Source: Ancylobacter radicis (lineage in GTDB: Bacteria > Pseudomonadota > Alphaproteobacteria > Rhizobiales > Xanthobacteraceae). Taken from it: a DNA stretch of 64,000 nt. The stretch covers positions 310,001 to 374,000 of the forward strand of contig NZ_JAHCQH010000017.1 in NCBI RefSeq assembly GCF_018449475.1. The letters run 5' to 3'. The notes under the pieces were generated by a model, which did not search any database, was not told where the DNA came from, and worked only from the letters and a program-made list of their open reading frames with translations. Below are positions 25,394-34,056 of the stretch, in pieces (the stretch's first letter is position 1; each line of letters opens with the position of its first letter). Position numbers and translations under genes: made by a program.

Positions 25394-26773
25394 ATGAACC
25401 TCGTCACCCCGGTCGGGGAAGGTCCCGGCGTCAGCCCGGCCCGTGTTTCCGCGCTGCGCACGGAGGCCGAGGCGCTCTATCTCGGCACACGGCCGAAGAC
25501 CCGCGCCGCCGCCGGCGCCGCCGCCCATCTGTTCCAGGGCGTGCCGATGCACTGGATGGTGGACTGGTCGACCCCGGTGCCGCTCGTCGTGGCCCATGCC
25601 AGCGGCGCGCGGCTCACCGACGTCGACGGCAATGGCTATGATGATTTCTGCCTCGGCGACACCGCCGCGCTGTTCGGCCATGGCCCGCCGCCGGTGGCCG
25701 ACGCCCTGACGCGGCAGGCCCGCGCGGGCCTCGCCACCATGCTGCCGAGCCCGGACGCGGCGATCGTCGGCGACCTGCTCAACGCCCGCTTCGGCCTGCC
25801 CTACTGGCAGATCGCCACCACCGCGAGCGATGCCAACCGCTTCGCGCTGCGCGCCGCCCGCGCCGCCACCGGGCGCCCGCGCATCCTCATCTTCGACGGC
25901 GCCTATCACGGCGCGGTCGACGAGACCTTCGTGGAGCTCGGCCCGGACGGGCGCGCCCGCAATGCCGAGGGCCTGCTGGGCGAAACCCGCGACCTGACCG
26001 CGCTGACCCGTGTCATCCCGTTCAACGACCTCGCCGCGCTGGAAGCGGCGCTGGCCGACCGGAGCGTCGCCTGCGTCATCACCGAGCCGGTGCTGACCAA
26101 TTGCGCGATGGTGCTGCCGCAGCCCGGCTTCCACGCCGCCCTGCGCGAGATCACCCGGCGCACCGGCACGCTGCTGCTGATCGACGAGACCCACACCCTG
26201 TCCAGCGGGCCGGGCGGCTACACCGGCAAATACGGGCTGGAGCCGGACCTGTTCGTGGTTGGCAAAGCCATTGCCGGCGGCATCCCGGCCTCGGTATGGG
26301 GCATGAGCGCGGAGGTGGCGGAACGCTTCACCCGCGCCCGCGCCAGCCTGCCCGAGGGCCGTTCCGGCATGGGCACCACCCTGTCCGGCAGCCCGCTCCA
26401 GCTCGCCGCCATGCGTGCGACACTGGAACAGGTCGCCACCGACGACGCCTATGCCCACATGAACGCGCTGGCCGACCGGCTGGAGAGCGGGCTTTCCGCC
26501 GTGCTGAGCGAGGCCCGCCTGCCCTGGCATGTCGCGCGCTGCGGCGCCCGTGTCGAGGTGGTGCGCGCGCCGCGCCCGCTGCTCACCGGCGGCGAGGCCC
26601 ATGCCGCCCATTTTGCCGAGCTGGAAGCGACCATCCACCTCGCGCTGCTGGTGCGCGGCGTGCTGATCTCGCCCTTCCACGACATGATGCTGTGCTCGCC
26701 GGCCACGCAGGACGCGCAGGTCGACCGGCTGATCGCCGCCACGGCGGATGTGGTGCGCCGGCTGGTGGGGTGA
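25394..26773 (+). CDS. Second class III aminotransferase (GSA-like)
   Basis: This 459-residue PLP enzyme lies 80 bp behind the first aminotransferase. The ATG at 25394 has AAGGA 7 bp upstream. Its ATTASDANRFALRAARAATG segment, the LLIDETHTLSSGPGG strand and the lysine in VVGKAIAGGIPASVWG place it in the glutamate-1-semialdehyde-aminomutase-like branch rather than the SpuC branch. Its substrate is unknown. Co-direction and closeness to the first enzyme suggest a linked amine pathway. Confidence 0.88.
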   Translation: MNLVTPVGEGPGVSPARVSALRTEAEALYLGTRPKTRAAAGAAAHLFQGVPMHWMVDWSTPVPLVVAHASGARLTDVDGNGYDDFCLGDTAALFGHGPPPVADALTRQARAGLATMLPSPDAAIVGDLLNARFGLPYWQIATTASDANRFALRAARAATGRPRILIFDGAYHGAVDETFVELGPDGRARNAEGLLGETRDLTALTRVIPFNDLAALEAALADRSVACVITEPVLTNCAMVLPQPGFHAALREITRRTGTLLLIDETHTLSSGPGGYTGKYGLEPDLFVVGKAIAGGIPASVWGMSAEVAERFTRARASLPEGRSGMGTTLSGSPLQLAAMRATLEQVATDDAYAHMNALADRLESGLSAVLSEARLPWHVARCGARVEVVRAPRPLLTGGEAHAAHFAELEATIHLALLVRGVLISPFHDMMLCSPATQDAQVDRLIAATADVVRRLVG

Positions 26774-26790
26774 AGCCCCTCGCCCACGAC

Positions 26791-26910
26791 CATCCTTCGA
26801 GGCCCGGCGGCGCCGGGCACCTCAGGATGACGGCGCCCCAGAGAGTCTGTCCGCGTCACACGCCCCGTCATGCTGAGGCGCTCGCGTCAGCGAGCCTCGA
26901 AGCACGCAGG
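26791..26910. repeat. Two-hairpin mosaic repeat, family B, copy 1
   Basis: The first hairpin runs CATCCTTCGAGG...CCTCAGGATGACGG (26791-26832). The second runs CCGTCATGCTGAGG...CCTCGAAGCACGCAGG (26865-26910), with about 32 bp between. Both hairpins recur in the opposite order and orientation at 40939-41050, so the composite behaves as one unit. It occupies the convergent space between the second aminotransferase and the rhodanese gene. Confidence 0.85.
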
Positions 26911-26928
26911 TGCTCGCCGATGCCCCCC

Positions 26929-27270
26929 TCAGCCCTGCTTGGTCGGAAAGCCCGCTTCCTTCCAGGCGAGAATACCGCCGGCCATGTGGCGGTACAGCTC
27001 GACGCCGGCGGCCTGCGCGGCGGCGGCGGCGCGCTGCGACCGCTGGCCGGAGCGGCAGGAAAAGACCAGCGTCTTGCCCTGCGGGTCCGGCAGGGCGTGG
27101 GCGTCGAAGGTCGAGAGCGGGAAATCCACCGCGCCGGGAATGCGCTCGGCCGCCAGCTCATTGGGCTCGCGGACATCGACGAGCAGGATCGTCCCGGCCT
27201 CAAGCCCGGCCTTCACCTCGTCCACCGACAGATTCTCGATCACGCCACCGAAGGGATTGGGCTGCTGCAT
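26929..27270 (-). CDS. Rhodanese-like domain protein
   Basis: This 113-residue single-domain rhodanese starts at ATG 27270 behind GAGGAG. The active-site loop is FSCRSGQRS with catalytic Cys72, a complete sulfurtransferase loop. Flanking motifs LLVDVREPNELAAERIPGAV and GGILAWKEAGFP are canonical. It is soluble and has no signal peptide. A sulfur-transfer or thiol-reduction role is expected, but the partner is not shown by the neighbours. Confidence 0.92.
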   Translation of the reverse strand: MQQPNPFGGVIENLSVDEVKAGLEAGTILLVDVREPNELAAERIPGAVDFPLSTFDAHALPDPQGKTLVFSCRSGQRSQRAAAAAQAAGVELYRHMAGGILAWKEAGFPTKQG

Positions 27271-27360
27271 GGTCACGCTCCTCGCTGTTACCGAGGAGGT
27301 AGACCCGCGACGCGGGCGCCGCAAGTCCCCGTCCTGGCCGTCCGTCCCGTGCCCGAAAGC

Positions 27361-28383
27361 TCAGCGCGCGGGCTTGGGCGGGCGCGCCACGACCACGCCG
27401 GCCACCACCATGGTGCCGCCGATCGCCACCATCAGCGAGGGGATTTCGCCGAACAGCAGGGCGGCGAGGCTGGTGCCGACGACGATCTGCAGGAGCAGCA
27501 CGACCGAGATCAGCCCGGCCTGCAGACGGCCCAGCGCGAAGGTGGTGAGCCCCTGCCCCGTGGCATGGGCGACAAGGCCGAGACCGATCACCGCCAGCAG
27601 CCCCTGAAGGCTGGAGGGCAGCAGCGTTTCGCCGGTGGCCACCGCCCAGACAAGGCAGAACACCGCGCCGACGCTGCTGGCGATCAGCGAGACCATGCCG
27701 CCGCCGAGCGCGGGCGCGTGCTCCTCGCCGCCGCGCCGCACGAGGCGGGCCATCAGCATGTAGCCGGCATAGCAAAGCGCGGCGCCGACGCAGAGCAGGT
27801 CGCCATAGACGCTCACCGCGTCACCCGGAGCGGAAACGGCGCTGCGCGAGACGATCAGCGCGGTGCCGCCCAGCGCCAGGGCAAGCGCCAGCAGCAGGCC
27901 GCGCGAAGGCCGCTCGCCAAGGCCGAGCCAGCCGATCACCAGCACGAACACCACGGCGAGATTGCCGAGCAGCAGCGCATTGGCGGTGGTGGTGTGGGAC
28001 AGGCCGATATGAAAGGCGACGAGGTCGGCACCGAAGAACAGGCCGGCCAGCGCGGAAATGACGAATTGCCGGGTGGAAAACAGCGCGCGGCGCTCGCCCG
28101 CGACGAGGGGCCGGCGGCGCAGGGCGGCGCGGTGCTCGGCCAGCGCCCAGACCGTGGTCGGGCCCAGCGCGAAGATCAGCCGCCAGAAACCGACCGCCGC
28201 CGGGCCGACATCGGCCAGCCGCACGAAGATCGCCGAGAAGCCGATGCACATCGCCGCCAGCACCACCGCGAAGAACGCCTGACGGCGCAGATGCGCCTCA
28301 TGCAGTTCGGACGGGGAGAGCGGGGAGAGCAGGACGGCGCCCTCGGCGGCAGCCGGGGCGAGGGCAGCGGGAGGCGGAGACAT
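27361..28383 (-). CDS. DMT superfamily (EamA) permease
   Basis: This 340-residue inner-membrane protein starts at ATG 28383 and has ten hydrophobic helices in two EamA repeats, about residues 35-165 and 185-325. The first repeat opens with the conserved GFSAIFVRLADVGPAAVGFWR. Members export amino acids, nucleobases or other metabolites, and the substrate cannot be told. It is divergent from a LysR regulator across a 219-bp gap, so control by that regulator is likely. Confidence 0.9.
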   Translation of the reverse strand: MSPPPAALAPAAAEGAVLLSPLSPSELHEAHLRRQAFFAVVLAAMCIGFSAIFVRLADVGPAAVGFWRLIFALGPTTVWALAEHRAALRRRPLVAGERRALFSTRQFVISALAGLFFGADLVAFHIGLSHTTTANALLLGNLAVVFVLVIGWLGLGERPSRGLLLALALALGGTALIVSRSAVSAPGDAVSVYGDLLCVGAALCYAGYMLMARLVRRGGEEHAPALGGGMVSLIASSVGAVFCLVWAVATGETLLPSSLQGLLAVIGLGLVAHATGQGLTTFALGRLQAGLISVVLLLQIVVGTSLAALLFGEIPSLMVAIGGTMVVAGVVVARPPKPAR

Positions 28384-28533
28384 TGCCGGACTCGACAGAA
28401 GGACGTGCAGGGATTGGCGTGGCGGTCCCATCGGCCGCGCGGCGCTTCCTCACGGGAAAGGGCCGATGGGAGACTGACTACACCCAAGGCTGAAATCACC
28501 AAAGCGAATTTATTTTGTCGTTGCATTGATAAT

Positions 28534-28549
28534 GGTGATATATATCGCC
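28534..28549. promoter_or_regulatory. Near-perfect 16-bp dyad between EamA and LysR genes
   Basis: GGTGATATATATCGCC is a palindrome with one mismatched pair in a locally AT-rich stretch. It lies 54 bp upstream of the LysR ATG and 150 bp upstream of the divergent permease. This is the usual layout for a LysR-type recognition site controlling both genes. Confidence 0.5.
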
Positions 28550-28602
28550 GGTCGGCATCAGAGGCCGACCTTCCGCCCGGATGACACCCCAGGAGGACGG
28601 CG

Positions 28603-29505
28603 ATGCGCCATCTCGACACTGAATCCCTCGGCATGCTCATCGCCATTGTCGACACGGGCGGCTTCACCGCCGCGGCCGAACGGGTGGGACGCACGCAATC
28701 GGCGGTGTCGGCGCGGATCGCCCAGTTGGAAGAGAATCTCGGCGTCCGCCTGCTGGAACGCTCGCGCCGGGGCATCGCCCTGACCGAGACCGGCGAGCGC
28801 CTCGTCGCCCATGCAAGGCGTCTGCTCGCCTTCGAGAGCGAGGCGCTGGCCGATCTCAAGGGCGGCACGCCCGAAGGCAGCGTGCGCATCGGCATGCCCG
28901 ATGATTATGTCGACGCCTATTTCACCCCCACCATCGCCCGCTTCGCCGCCGCCTATCCGCGCGTGGAGATTTCCATCCGCTGCGACCTCTCCAAGAATCT
29001 GGAGCCGGAGGTCGAGCGCGGGCAGATCGACGTCGCCCTGCTGACGCGCGATCTGGCGCGCCCCACGGGCGAATTGCTGAAGAAGGAAAAGCTGCTCTGG
29101 CTGGCCGCGCGCGGCCACCGGCCCGAGCGCAACGAGCCGCTGCCGCTGGCCCTGTTCCCCATGGGCTGCCGCGTCCGCCCGCACATCGCCGCCGCGCTCG
29201 ACAAGGCGGGGCTGAACTGGCGGGTCGCCTGCACCTCTTCCTCGCAGGGCGGCGTGCATTCGGCGGTCGAGACCGGCCTGTGCATCACCGCCCTGCCGGA
29301 ATGCGCGGCCCCGCCGGAATGGCGCCGCCTCGGCGCGGCCGATGGCCTGCCGCCGCTGCCGGACATGGAAGTCGGCATGCTGCTGGCTCCCGCCGCCTCC
29401 CCCGCCGCGCGGCGCCTCGCCGACACGCTGCGCGCCGCCATGGCGATGCCAAGTGCTCAGATGCCAAATGCGCAGATGCCGACGGCCGGTGCCGCCGCGG
29501 CGTGA
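28603..29505 (+). CDS. LysR family transcriptional regulator
   Basis: This 300-residue regulator has the N-terminal winged helix-turn-helix (FTAAAERVGRTQSAVSARIA, about residues 23-42, then LEENLGVRLLERSRRGIALT). The two-lobed periplasmic-binding-like effector domain covers about 90-285. The C-terminus carries a short repetitive tail (AQMPNAQMPTAGAAAA). It probably regulates the divergent EamA permease. The inducer is unknown. Confidence 0.92.
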   Translation: MRHLDTESLGMLIAIVDTGGFTAAAERVGRTQSAVSARIAQLEENLGVRLLERSRRGIALTETGERLVAHARRLLAFESEALADLKGGTPEGSVRIGMPDDYVDAYFTPTIARFAAAYPRVEISIRCDLSKNLEPEVERGQIDVALLTRDLARPTGELLKKEKLLWLAARGHRPERNEPLPLALFPMGCRVRPHIAAALDKAGLNWRVACTSSSQGGVHSAVETGLCITALPECAAPPEWRRLGAADGLPPLPDMEVGMLLAPAASPAARRLADTLRAAMAMPSAQMPNAQMPTAGAAAA

Positions 29506-29575
29506 GCCGGTGAACGGCCCGACTGTCATCGACAATTCACATGCAATGCGCGCCTCTCCACGCTAACGCATCCGC

Positions 29576-30799
29576 ATGAGCGACATGACGCACCCGCGCC
29601 CTTCCGACAGCCCTGACAGCACCGGCTCCGCCGGCGAGGTGTTCCGCGCCTTCCTCAAGCTCGGCCTCACCTCCTTTGGCGGGCCGGTGGCGCATCTCGG
29701 CTTCTTCCGCGCCGAGCTGGTGGCCAAGCGCGGCTGGCTGACCGAGGACGCCTACGCCAATCTCGTCGCCCTGTGCCAGTTCCTGCCCGGCCCGGCCTCC
29801 AGCCAGGTCGGCATGGCGATCGGGCTGATGCGGGCGGGGCTTGCCGGCATGGCCGCCGCCTGGCTCGCCTTCACCCTGCCCTCGGCCCTGCTGATGCTGG
29901 CCTTCGCCTATGGCGTCGGCGCCGCCGATTCCGCCGGCCTCTCGGCGGGCTGGCTGAGCGGGCTCAAGATCGCCGCCGCCGCCATCGTGGCCGATGCCGT
30001 GCTCGGCATGGCCCGCAATCTCTGCCCGGACCGGCCGCGCCGGACCATCGCCCTGCTCGCCGCCGCCGGGGCCGCCGCCCTGCCCGGCGCGCTCGGCCAG
30101 CTCGGCGTCATCGCCTTCGGCGCGGTGGTGGGTCTGGCGCTGCTGAAGGCCGAGGCGGCGCCCGCCCACGCGCCCTCCCGCCATCTGCCAGGCCGCACCG
30201 CCTCGCTGGTGGCGCTGGCGCTGTTCGCGCTGCTGCTCGTGTCCCTGCCGCTGCTGGCGCAGGCGAGCGGCGACCCCGCGCTCGCTTTGTTCGACACGCT
30301 GTACCGCGCCGGGGCGCTGGTGTTCGGCGGCGGCCATGTCGTGCTGCCGCTGATCGAGGCCGAGCTGGTCCATCCGGGCGGGCTGACGCGGGAGATTTTT
30401 CTGGCCGGCTATGGCGCCGCGCAGGCGGTGCCCGGCCCGCTGTTCTCCTTCGCCGCCTATGTCGGCGCGGCCATGCCGACCTCGCCCAATGGCGCGGCGG
30501 GCGCCCTCATCGCGCTGGTGGCGATGTTCCTGCCCTCGGCGCTGCTGGTCTATGGCGCGCTGCGCTTCTGGACCGCGCTGGCGGCCAATCTGGCGATCCG
30601 GCAGGCGATGAACGGCGTCAACGCGGCCGTGGTCGGCCTGCTCGGCGCCGCCTTCTGGGACCCGGTGGTGACGTCCTCGATCACCTCGCCGCGCGCCTTC
30701 GCGCTGGCGCTGCTGGCCTATCTCGCGCTGGCGCTGTGGAAAGTGCCGGCCTGGGCCGTGGTGGCCGGCGCCGCGCTCGGCGGCGCCCTGCTGCTGTGA
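29576..30799 (+). CDS. chrA: Chromate transporter ChrA
   Basis: This long-chain CHR family permease has 407 residues and two homologous halves, each opening with a conserved glycine motif: LTSFGGPVAHLGFFR at about residue 30 and ALVFGGGHVVLPLIE at about 250. Q-F-L-P-G-P and A-V-P-G-P-L-F mark the paired loops. The family exports chromate by proton-driven antiport, though many copies have unproved roles. No chrB regulator is adjacent. Confidence 0.92.
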   Translation: MSDMTHPRPSDSPDSTGSAGEVFRAFLKLGLTSFGGPVAHLGFFRAELVAKRGWLTEDAYANLVALCQFLPGPASSQVGMAIGLMRAGLAGMAAAWLAFTLPSALLMLAFAYGVGAADSAGLSAGWLSGLKIAAAAIVADAVLGMARNLCPDRPRRTIALLAAAGAAALPGALGQLGVIAFGAVVGLALLKAEAAPAHAPSRHLPGRTASLVALALFALLLVSLPLLAQASGDPALALFDTLYRAGALVFGGGHVVLPLIEAELVHPGGLTREIFLAGYGAAQAVPGPLFSFAAYVGAAMPTSPNGAAGALIALVAMFLPSALLVYGALRFWTALAANLAIRQAMNGVNAAVVGLLGAAFWDPVVTSSITSPRAFALALLAYLALALWKVPAWAVVAGAALGGALLL

Positions 30800-30816
30800 G
30801 CGGTCTCAGGCGACGT

Positions 30817-31587
30817 CTAGTCGCGCACCACCTTGAAGCCGGCGAAGGCCTGGCAGGTGGGGAACACCTGAAGGCTGTTCACCACCACATGGCGCGGCAA
30901 GGTGCAGCAGAAGAACACCTGCTCGGCGATGTCCTCGGAGGTCAGCGACTGGGTGCCGGCATAGACGCCCTCGGATTTCTTGGTGTCGCCATGGAAGCGC
31001 ACCAGCGAGAACTCGGTCTCGACCATGCCCGGCTCGATATTCGTGACGCGCACCTGCGTGCCGGCAAGGTCGGCCATCAGGTTCAGCGCGAACTGCTTCA
31101 CGAAGGCCTTGGTGCCGCCATAGGCATTGCCGCCGGCATAGGGGTAGTCGCCGGCGATCGAGCCGGTGAACACCACATGGCCTTCCTTGCGCTCGACCAT
31201 CGAGGGCAGCGTCGCCCGCACCGTGTAGAGCAGGCCCTTGATGTTGGTGTCGACCATGTCCTCCCAGTCCTTCAGGCTGGCGGATTGGGCGGGCTCCAGC
31301 CCCAGCGCGAGGCCGGCATTGGCGAACACCACATTGACGCTCTTGAAGCCGTCCGGCAGGCCTTCCAGCGCCGCGGTCAGCGCGGCGTTGTCGCGCACAT
31401 CGACCTCCAGCGGGTGGAAATGCGGGCCGAGTTCGTCGCGCAGGGCGATCAGCCGGTCGGCGCGGCGGCCGGTGCCGATGACCTTCGCGCCGGCGAGCAC
31501 GAAGCGGCGCGCGGTCGCCGCGCCAATGCCGGAGGTGGCTCCGGTGATGAGAACCGTCAGCGTGGCGGGATCCAGCATCTGATACAT
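30817..31587 (-). CDS. SDR family oxidoreductase (YdfG-like)
   Basis: This 256-residue classical short-chain dehydrogenase starts at ATG 31587 behind GAGGA. Visible motifs are TGATSGIG for the cofactor, NAG, the catalytic Ser in FTGSIAGDYPYAGG, and Y-G-G-T-K (the YxxxK pair). NIEPGMVETEFSLVRFHGD matches the NADP-dependent 3-hydroxy acid (serine/allo-threonine) dehydrogenase branch typified by YdfG. It stands alone on the minus strand, convergent with chrA. Confidence 0.9.
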   Translation of the reverse strand: MYQMLDPATLTVLITGATSGIGAATARRFVLAGAKVIGTGRRADRLIALRDELGPHFHPLEVDVRDNAALTAALEGLPDGFKSVNVVFANAGLALGLEPAQSASLKDWEDMVDTNIKGLLYTVRATLPSMVERKEGHVVFTGSIAGDYPYAGGNAYGGTKAFVKQFALNLMADLAGTQVRVTNIEPGMVETEFSLVRFHGDTKKSEGVYAGTQSLTSEDIAEQVFFCCTLPRHVVVNSLQVFPTCQAFAGFKVVRD

Positions 31588-31853
31588 GGCAGCGTCCTCT
31601 CGGCGGGTGGGGCGGCGGGCAAGGCAATGCTGCGTCGCACATATCGCGTCGGCCCGCGCGCGTCCATGCCGGCGAGGCGCAGTCAAGACGGCGTTAACCC
31701 CTTCTTGAGCATAACCGCACGGGCAGGCTATTGCCGCTGCGGGGTCACGGTGACGCCACGATCCTCGGCGAAACAAAAGACTTGCCGCAGCGCAAATGCC
31801 GCCGACCTGAAGAACGACACGTCCGCCAGCGGCGGGCGAGGAGTGAAGGCCCG

Positions 31854-32441
31854 ATGACCGTCAAGACCGCCCTGGCCGCTACCGCCGTCGCCCTCCTCCT
31901 GGGAGGCTGCAGCACGACGCTGGACGGATTCGGCAGTCAGCAGACGGCGGCCGTCGAGCCCAGCCAGATCACCCCGGCGCCCTCGGGCTCGGTGGAAAGC
32001 TCGGCCGTGCCGCCTCCCGCGACCACGACCTATGGCGCCGGCGCGGCCACCGCCGCCGCCGCCGTGACGCCGCGCCAGCCGGAGACGCAGGTGGCCCTGT
32101 CGCCGCCGGCCGCCACCGCTCCGGGCGGCGTGGCCTATGCCGACCCCGGCGCGGCCCGCACGCAGCTCGCCGGCGCCTGGAAGTTCGGCTGGGACAGCGG
32201 GCAGAAGACCTGCAAGGTCACCCTGTCGACCGATCGCGGCATGACCGGCTTCGCCGCCAATGCCGATGTCGACTGCCCGAACGACATCTTCATGACCAAG
32301 GCATGGGACGTCTGGGGCAACGACATCGTGCTGCAGAACCATCTCGGCAAGGTCACCGCCCGGCTTCAGCCCCAGGGCAATGGCCAGTTTGACGGCACCA
32401 CCACGGCCGACGGCACCCGCGTGACGCTGACGCGTTCCTGA
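31854..32441 (+). CDS. Lipoprotein with AprI/Inh-type protease inhibitor domain
   Basis: The 195-residue product starts at ATG 31854 with GAGGAG upstream. A lipoprotein signal ends in L-L-G-G-C (Cys19). A low-complexity Ala/Pro/Thr linker of about 80 residues follows. The C-terminal domain opens LAGAWKFGWDSGQKTCKVTL and contains two cysteines (KTCKV, VDCPN), the pattern of the serralysin inhibitor family. No secreted metalloprotease gene is nearby. Rhizobial members of the domain are common and their targets are mostly unknown. Confidence 0.85.
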   Translation: MTVKTALAATAVALLLGGCSTTLDGFGSQQTAAVEPSQITPAPSGSVESSAVPPPATTTYGAGAATAAAAVTPRQPETQVALSPPAATAPGGVAYADPGAARTQLAGAWKFGWDSGQKTCKVTLSTDRGMTGFAANADVDCPNDIFMTKAWDVWGNDIVLQNHLGKVTARLQPQGNGQFDGTTTADGTRVTLTRS

Positions 32442-32487
32442 TAACCGGCTGGCCGGCTAGCCCGATATCCAGTTTGGAATGCCTCCA

Positions 32488-32511
32488 AATGACTGGATCA
32501 ATCCAGTCATT
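32488..32511. promoter_or_regulatory. Perfect 11+2+11 inverted repeat
   Basis: AATGACTGGAT, then CA, then ATCCAGTCATT gives perfect 11-bp arms around two bases. It lies 47 bp downstream of the AprI-like gene. There is no T-tract and the loop is too small for a normal RNA hairpin, so a protein-binding operator is more likely than a terminator. Confidence 0.6.
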
Positions 32512-32667
32512 CCCCCTCATATCGCCAATGCTGCCTCGGTATTTGCTTGCTGCGCTGCGCTTCCGGCCGCGTGCGCTGCGGCAGACTTTGTCGTGCGCGT
32601 CCGAAAACATACGCATATTCGAAATATTCGGCGCGAAACTTCGTATTCTATCGGATGGCGCGGCCAC

Positions 32668-32695
32668 ACAACTGTGAGATCTTCGTCACAGTTGT
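32668..32695. promoter_or_regulatory. Perfect 10-bp dyad with 8-bp spacer
   Basis: ACAACTGTGA and TCACAGTTGT are perfect inverted arms separated by 8 bp. The TGTGA/TCACA inner halves recall CRP/FNR-family sites, but the spacer is 8 rather than 6. It lies about 110 bp upstream of the gene at 32807. Confidence 0.6.
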
Positions 32696-32806
32696 CGTTC
32701 ACATTATGGGGAACCGCAAGATTGGTGATGCGTTAGCTGGAACCAGGGGTCATTCTACCCATCGGAAAAGCTGATTGATTCGCTCACGCGACAAGAGGGG
32801 ATTGTG

Positions 32807-33049
32807 ATGCTGCAGGCGCTGAAGGTCATGACGACGACAGTTTCATTGCCGGTTGCCCGCGAAGCCGAGACCACCCGGCCGGCTTTCGCGCGTCGCGATC
32901 CGCTCACCGTCACCCAACTCATGTCCCAGCATCTCGATCTCGCCAGCCCGGGAACCGATGCCGAGGCCCTGCGCCTGCTGCGTCAGGCCTTTCCTGGTGC
33001 GCCGCTGACCGCCCGCGTCGAAGCCATGGCGGCTCGCCGCGCCCGCTGA
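32807..33049 (+). CDS. Small hypothetical protein
   Basis: This is an 80-residue protein from ATG 32807, with GAGGGG ending 6 bp upstream; a GTG at 32804 is an alternative start. It is soluble. The second half (PLTVTQLMSQHLDLASPGTD, then AEALRLLRQAFPGAPL) is probably helical and ends in a basic MAARRAR tail. I do not recognise a domain. The strong ribosome site and elaborate upstream region support a real, regulated gene. Confidence 0.65.
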   Translation: MLQALKVMTTTVSLPVAREAETTRPAFARRDPLTVTQLMSQHLDLASPGTDAEALRLLRQAFPGAPLTARVEAMAARRAR

Positions 33050-33149
33050 GTTCCGCGCCGTCCCCTCCTGAGCCGGACGGCGCCGTCGCTTCAGCCGACC
33101 ACTTTTTCCTTGCCCGAGACGACCTTTTCCTCGCCCGGAATCTCGCGCC

Positions 33150-34025
33150 TCAGTTGAGATGCCCCGGCCGATCCTCGTCCTCGGACGCGGCCGGGCGATG
33201 ACCTTCCATGCCCGGCGTCGGCGCGTGACGGGACAGATGTTCCCGCATCAGGCGGGCATAGCGCATGGCCGAGAAGGGCAGCGCCCCGAGATAAGCCAGG
33301 CACACCACCGAGAGCGTCGCCCAGGGCCATGTCACCAGCACCGCGACCGACAGCACGACGATGATGAACAGCGGCATCACCTTGTCGCGCGGGATGCGCG
33401 CGCCGAGCCGCTTGCCCGAGAACGCCGGCAGCTTGGAGACCATCAGCAGCCCGATGCCGAGCGTGAACAGCGCCGCCACGGCCGGCGTCACCACGAGGCG
33501 CGGCAGGCCGATCAGCTCCAGATAGATCGGCAGCAGCATGATCAGCGCGCCCGCCGGCGCCGGGATGCCGGTGAAATAGTCGCCGGCGAAGGGCGGCTTG
33601 TTCGGATCTTCCAGCATCACGTTGAAGCGGGCGAGGCGCAGCCCGGCGCAGATCGCGAAGGCCAGCGAGGCGATCCAGCCGAGCGAGCCCAGCGAATCGA
33701 GGCCCCACATATAGATGATGAGGGCCGGCGCGACGCCGAAGCACAGGAAGTCGGAGAGGCTGTCCAGCTCCGCCCCGAAACGCGAGGTGCCCTGGAGCAT
33801 CCGCGCCAGCCGGCCATCCATGCCGTCGAGCACGGCGGCGAGGACGATGGCGCCGAGCGCCAGCTCCATCCGCCCCTCAAACGCCATGCGGATGCCGGTG
33901 AGGCCGGCGCAGAGCGCCAGCAGCGTCACCACATTCGGCACCAGCAGGCGCAGCGGAATGGCCTGGAAGCGGCGGCGCGGCGGCTCGGGCGCGTCCGGCT
34001 CGAAGGGCGGAAAGAGATCGGACAT
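33150..34025 (-). CDS. pssA: CDP-diacylglycerol-serine O-phosphatidyltransferase
   Basis: This membrane enzyme makes phosphatidylserine from CDP-diacylglycerol and serine. The 291-residue product starts at ATG 34025 behind GAGGA. The CDP-alcohol phosphotransferase motif is complete: D-G-M-D-G-R-L-A-R, then G-A-E-L-D-S-L-S-D. About eight hydrophobic helices surround it, as in the Bacillus/rhizobial type II PssA. It lies 31 bp behind psd, and together they form the phosphatidylethanolamine pathway. Confidence 0.95.
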   Translation of the reverse strand: MSDLFPPFEPDAPEPPRRRFQAIPLRLLVPNVVTLLALCAGLTGIRMAFEGRMELALGAIVLAAVLDGMDGRLARMLQGTSRFGAELDSLSDFLCFGVAPALIIYMWGLDSLGSLGWIASLAFAICAGLRLARFNVMLEDPNKPPFAGDYFTGIPAPAGALIMLLPIYLELIGLPRLVVTPAVAALFTLGIGLLMVSKLPAFSGKRLGARIPRDKVMPLFIIVVLSVAVLVTWPWATLSVVCLAYLGALPFSAMRYARLMREHLSRHAPTPGMEGHRPAASEDEDRPGHLN

Positions 34026-34056
34026 GGCGATCCTCGCGGGGCGGGCGGGTGAACGG

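Larger units (their letters stand above)
32442..32806. other. Gene-free control region with two strong inverted repeats
   Basis: These 365 bp are less GC-rich than the surroundings and contain no convincing gene. They hold the 24-bp inverted repeat at 32488-32511 and the 28-bp dyad at 32668-32695, listed separately. The region is the likely promoter of the small gene at 32807. Confidence 0.5.

Noticed and set aside
26101..28584. 827-codon plus-strand frame crossing the aminotransferase end, repeat B, rhodanese and EamA genes
   Set aside because: It is out of frame with the aminotransferase and antisense to two well-supported genes. It passes through a non-coding repeat and has no domain.
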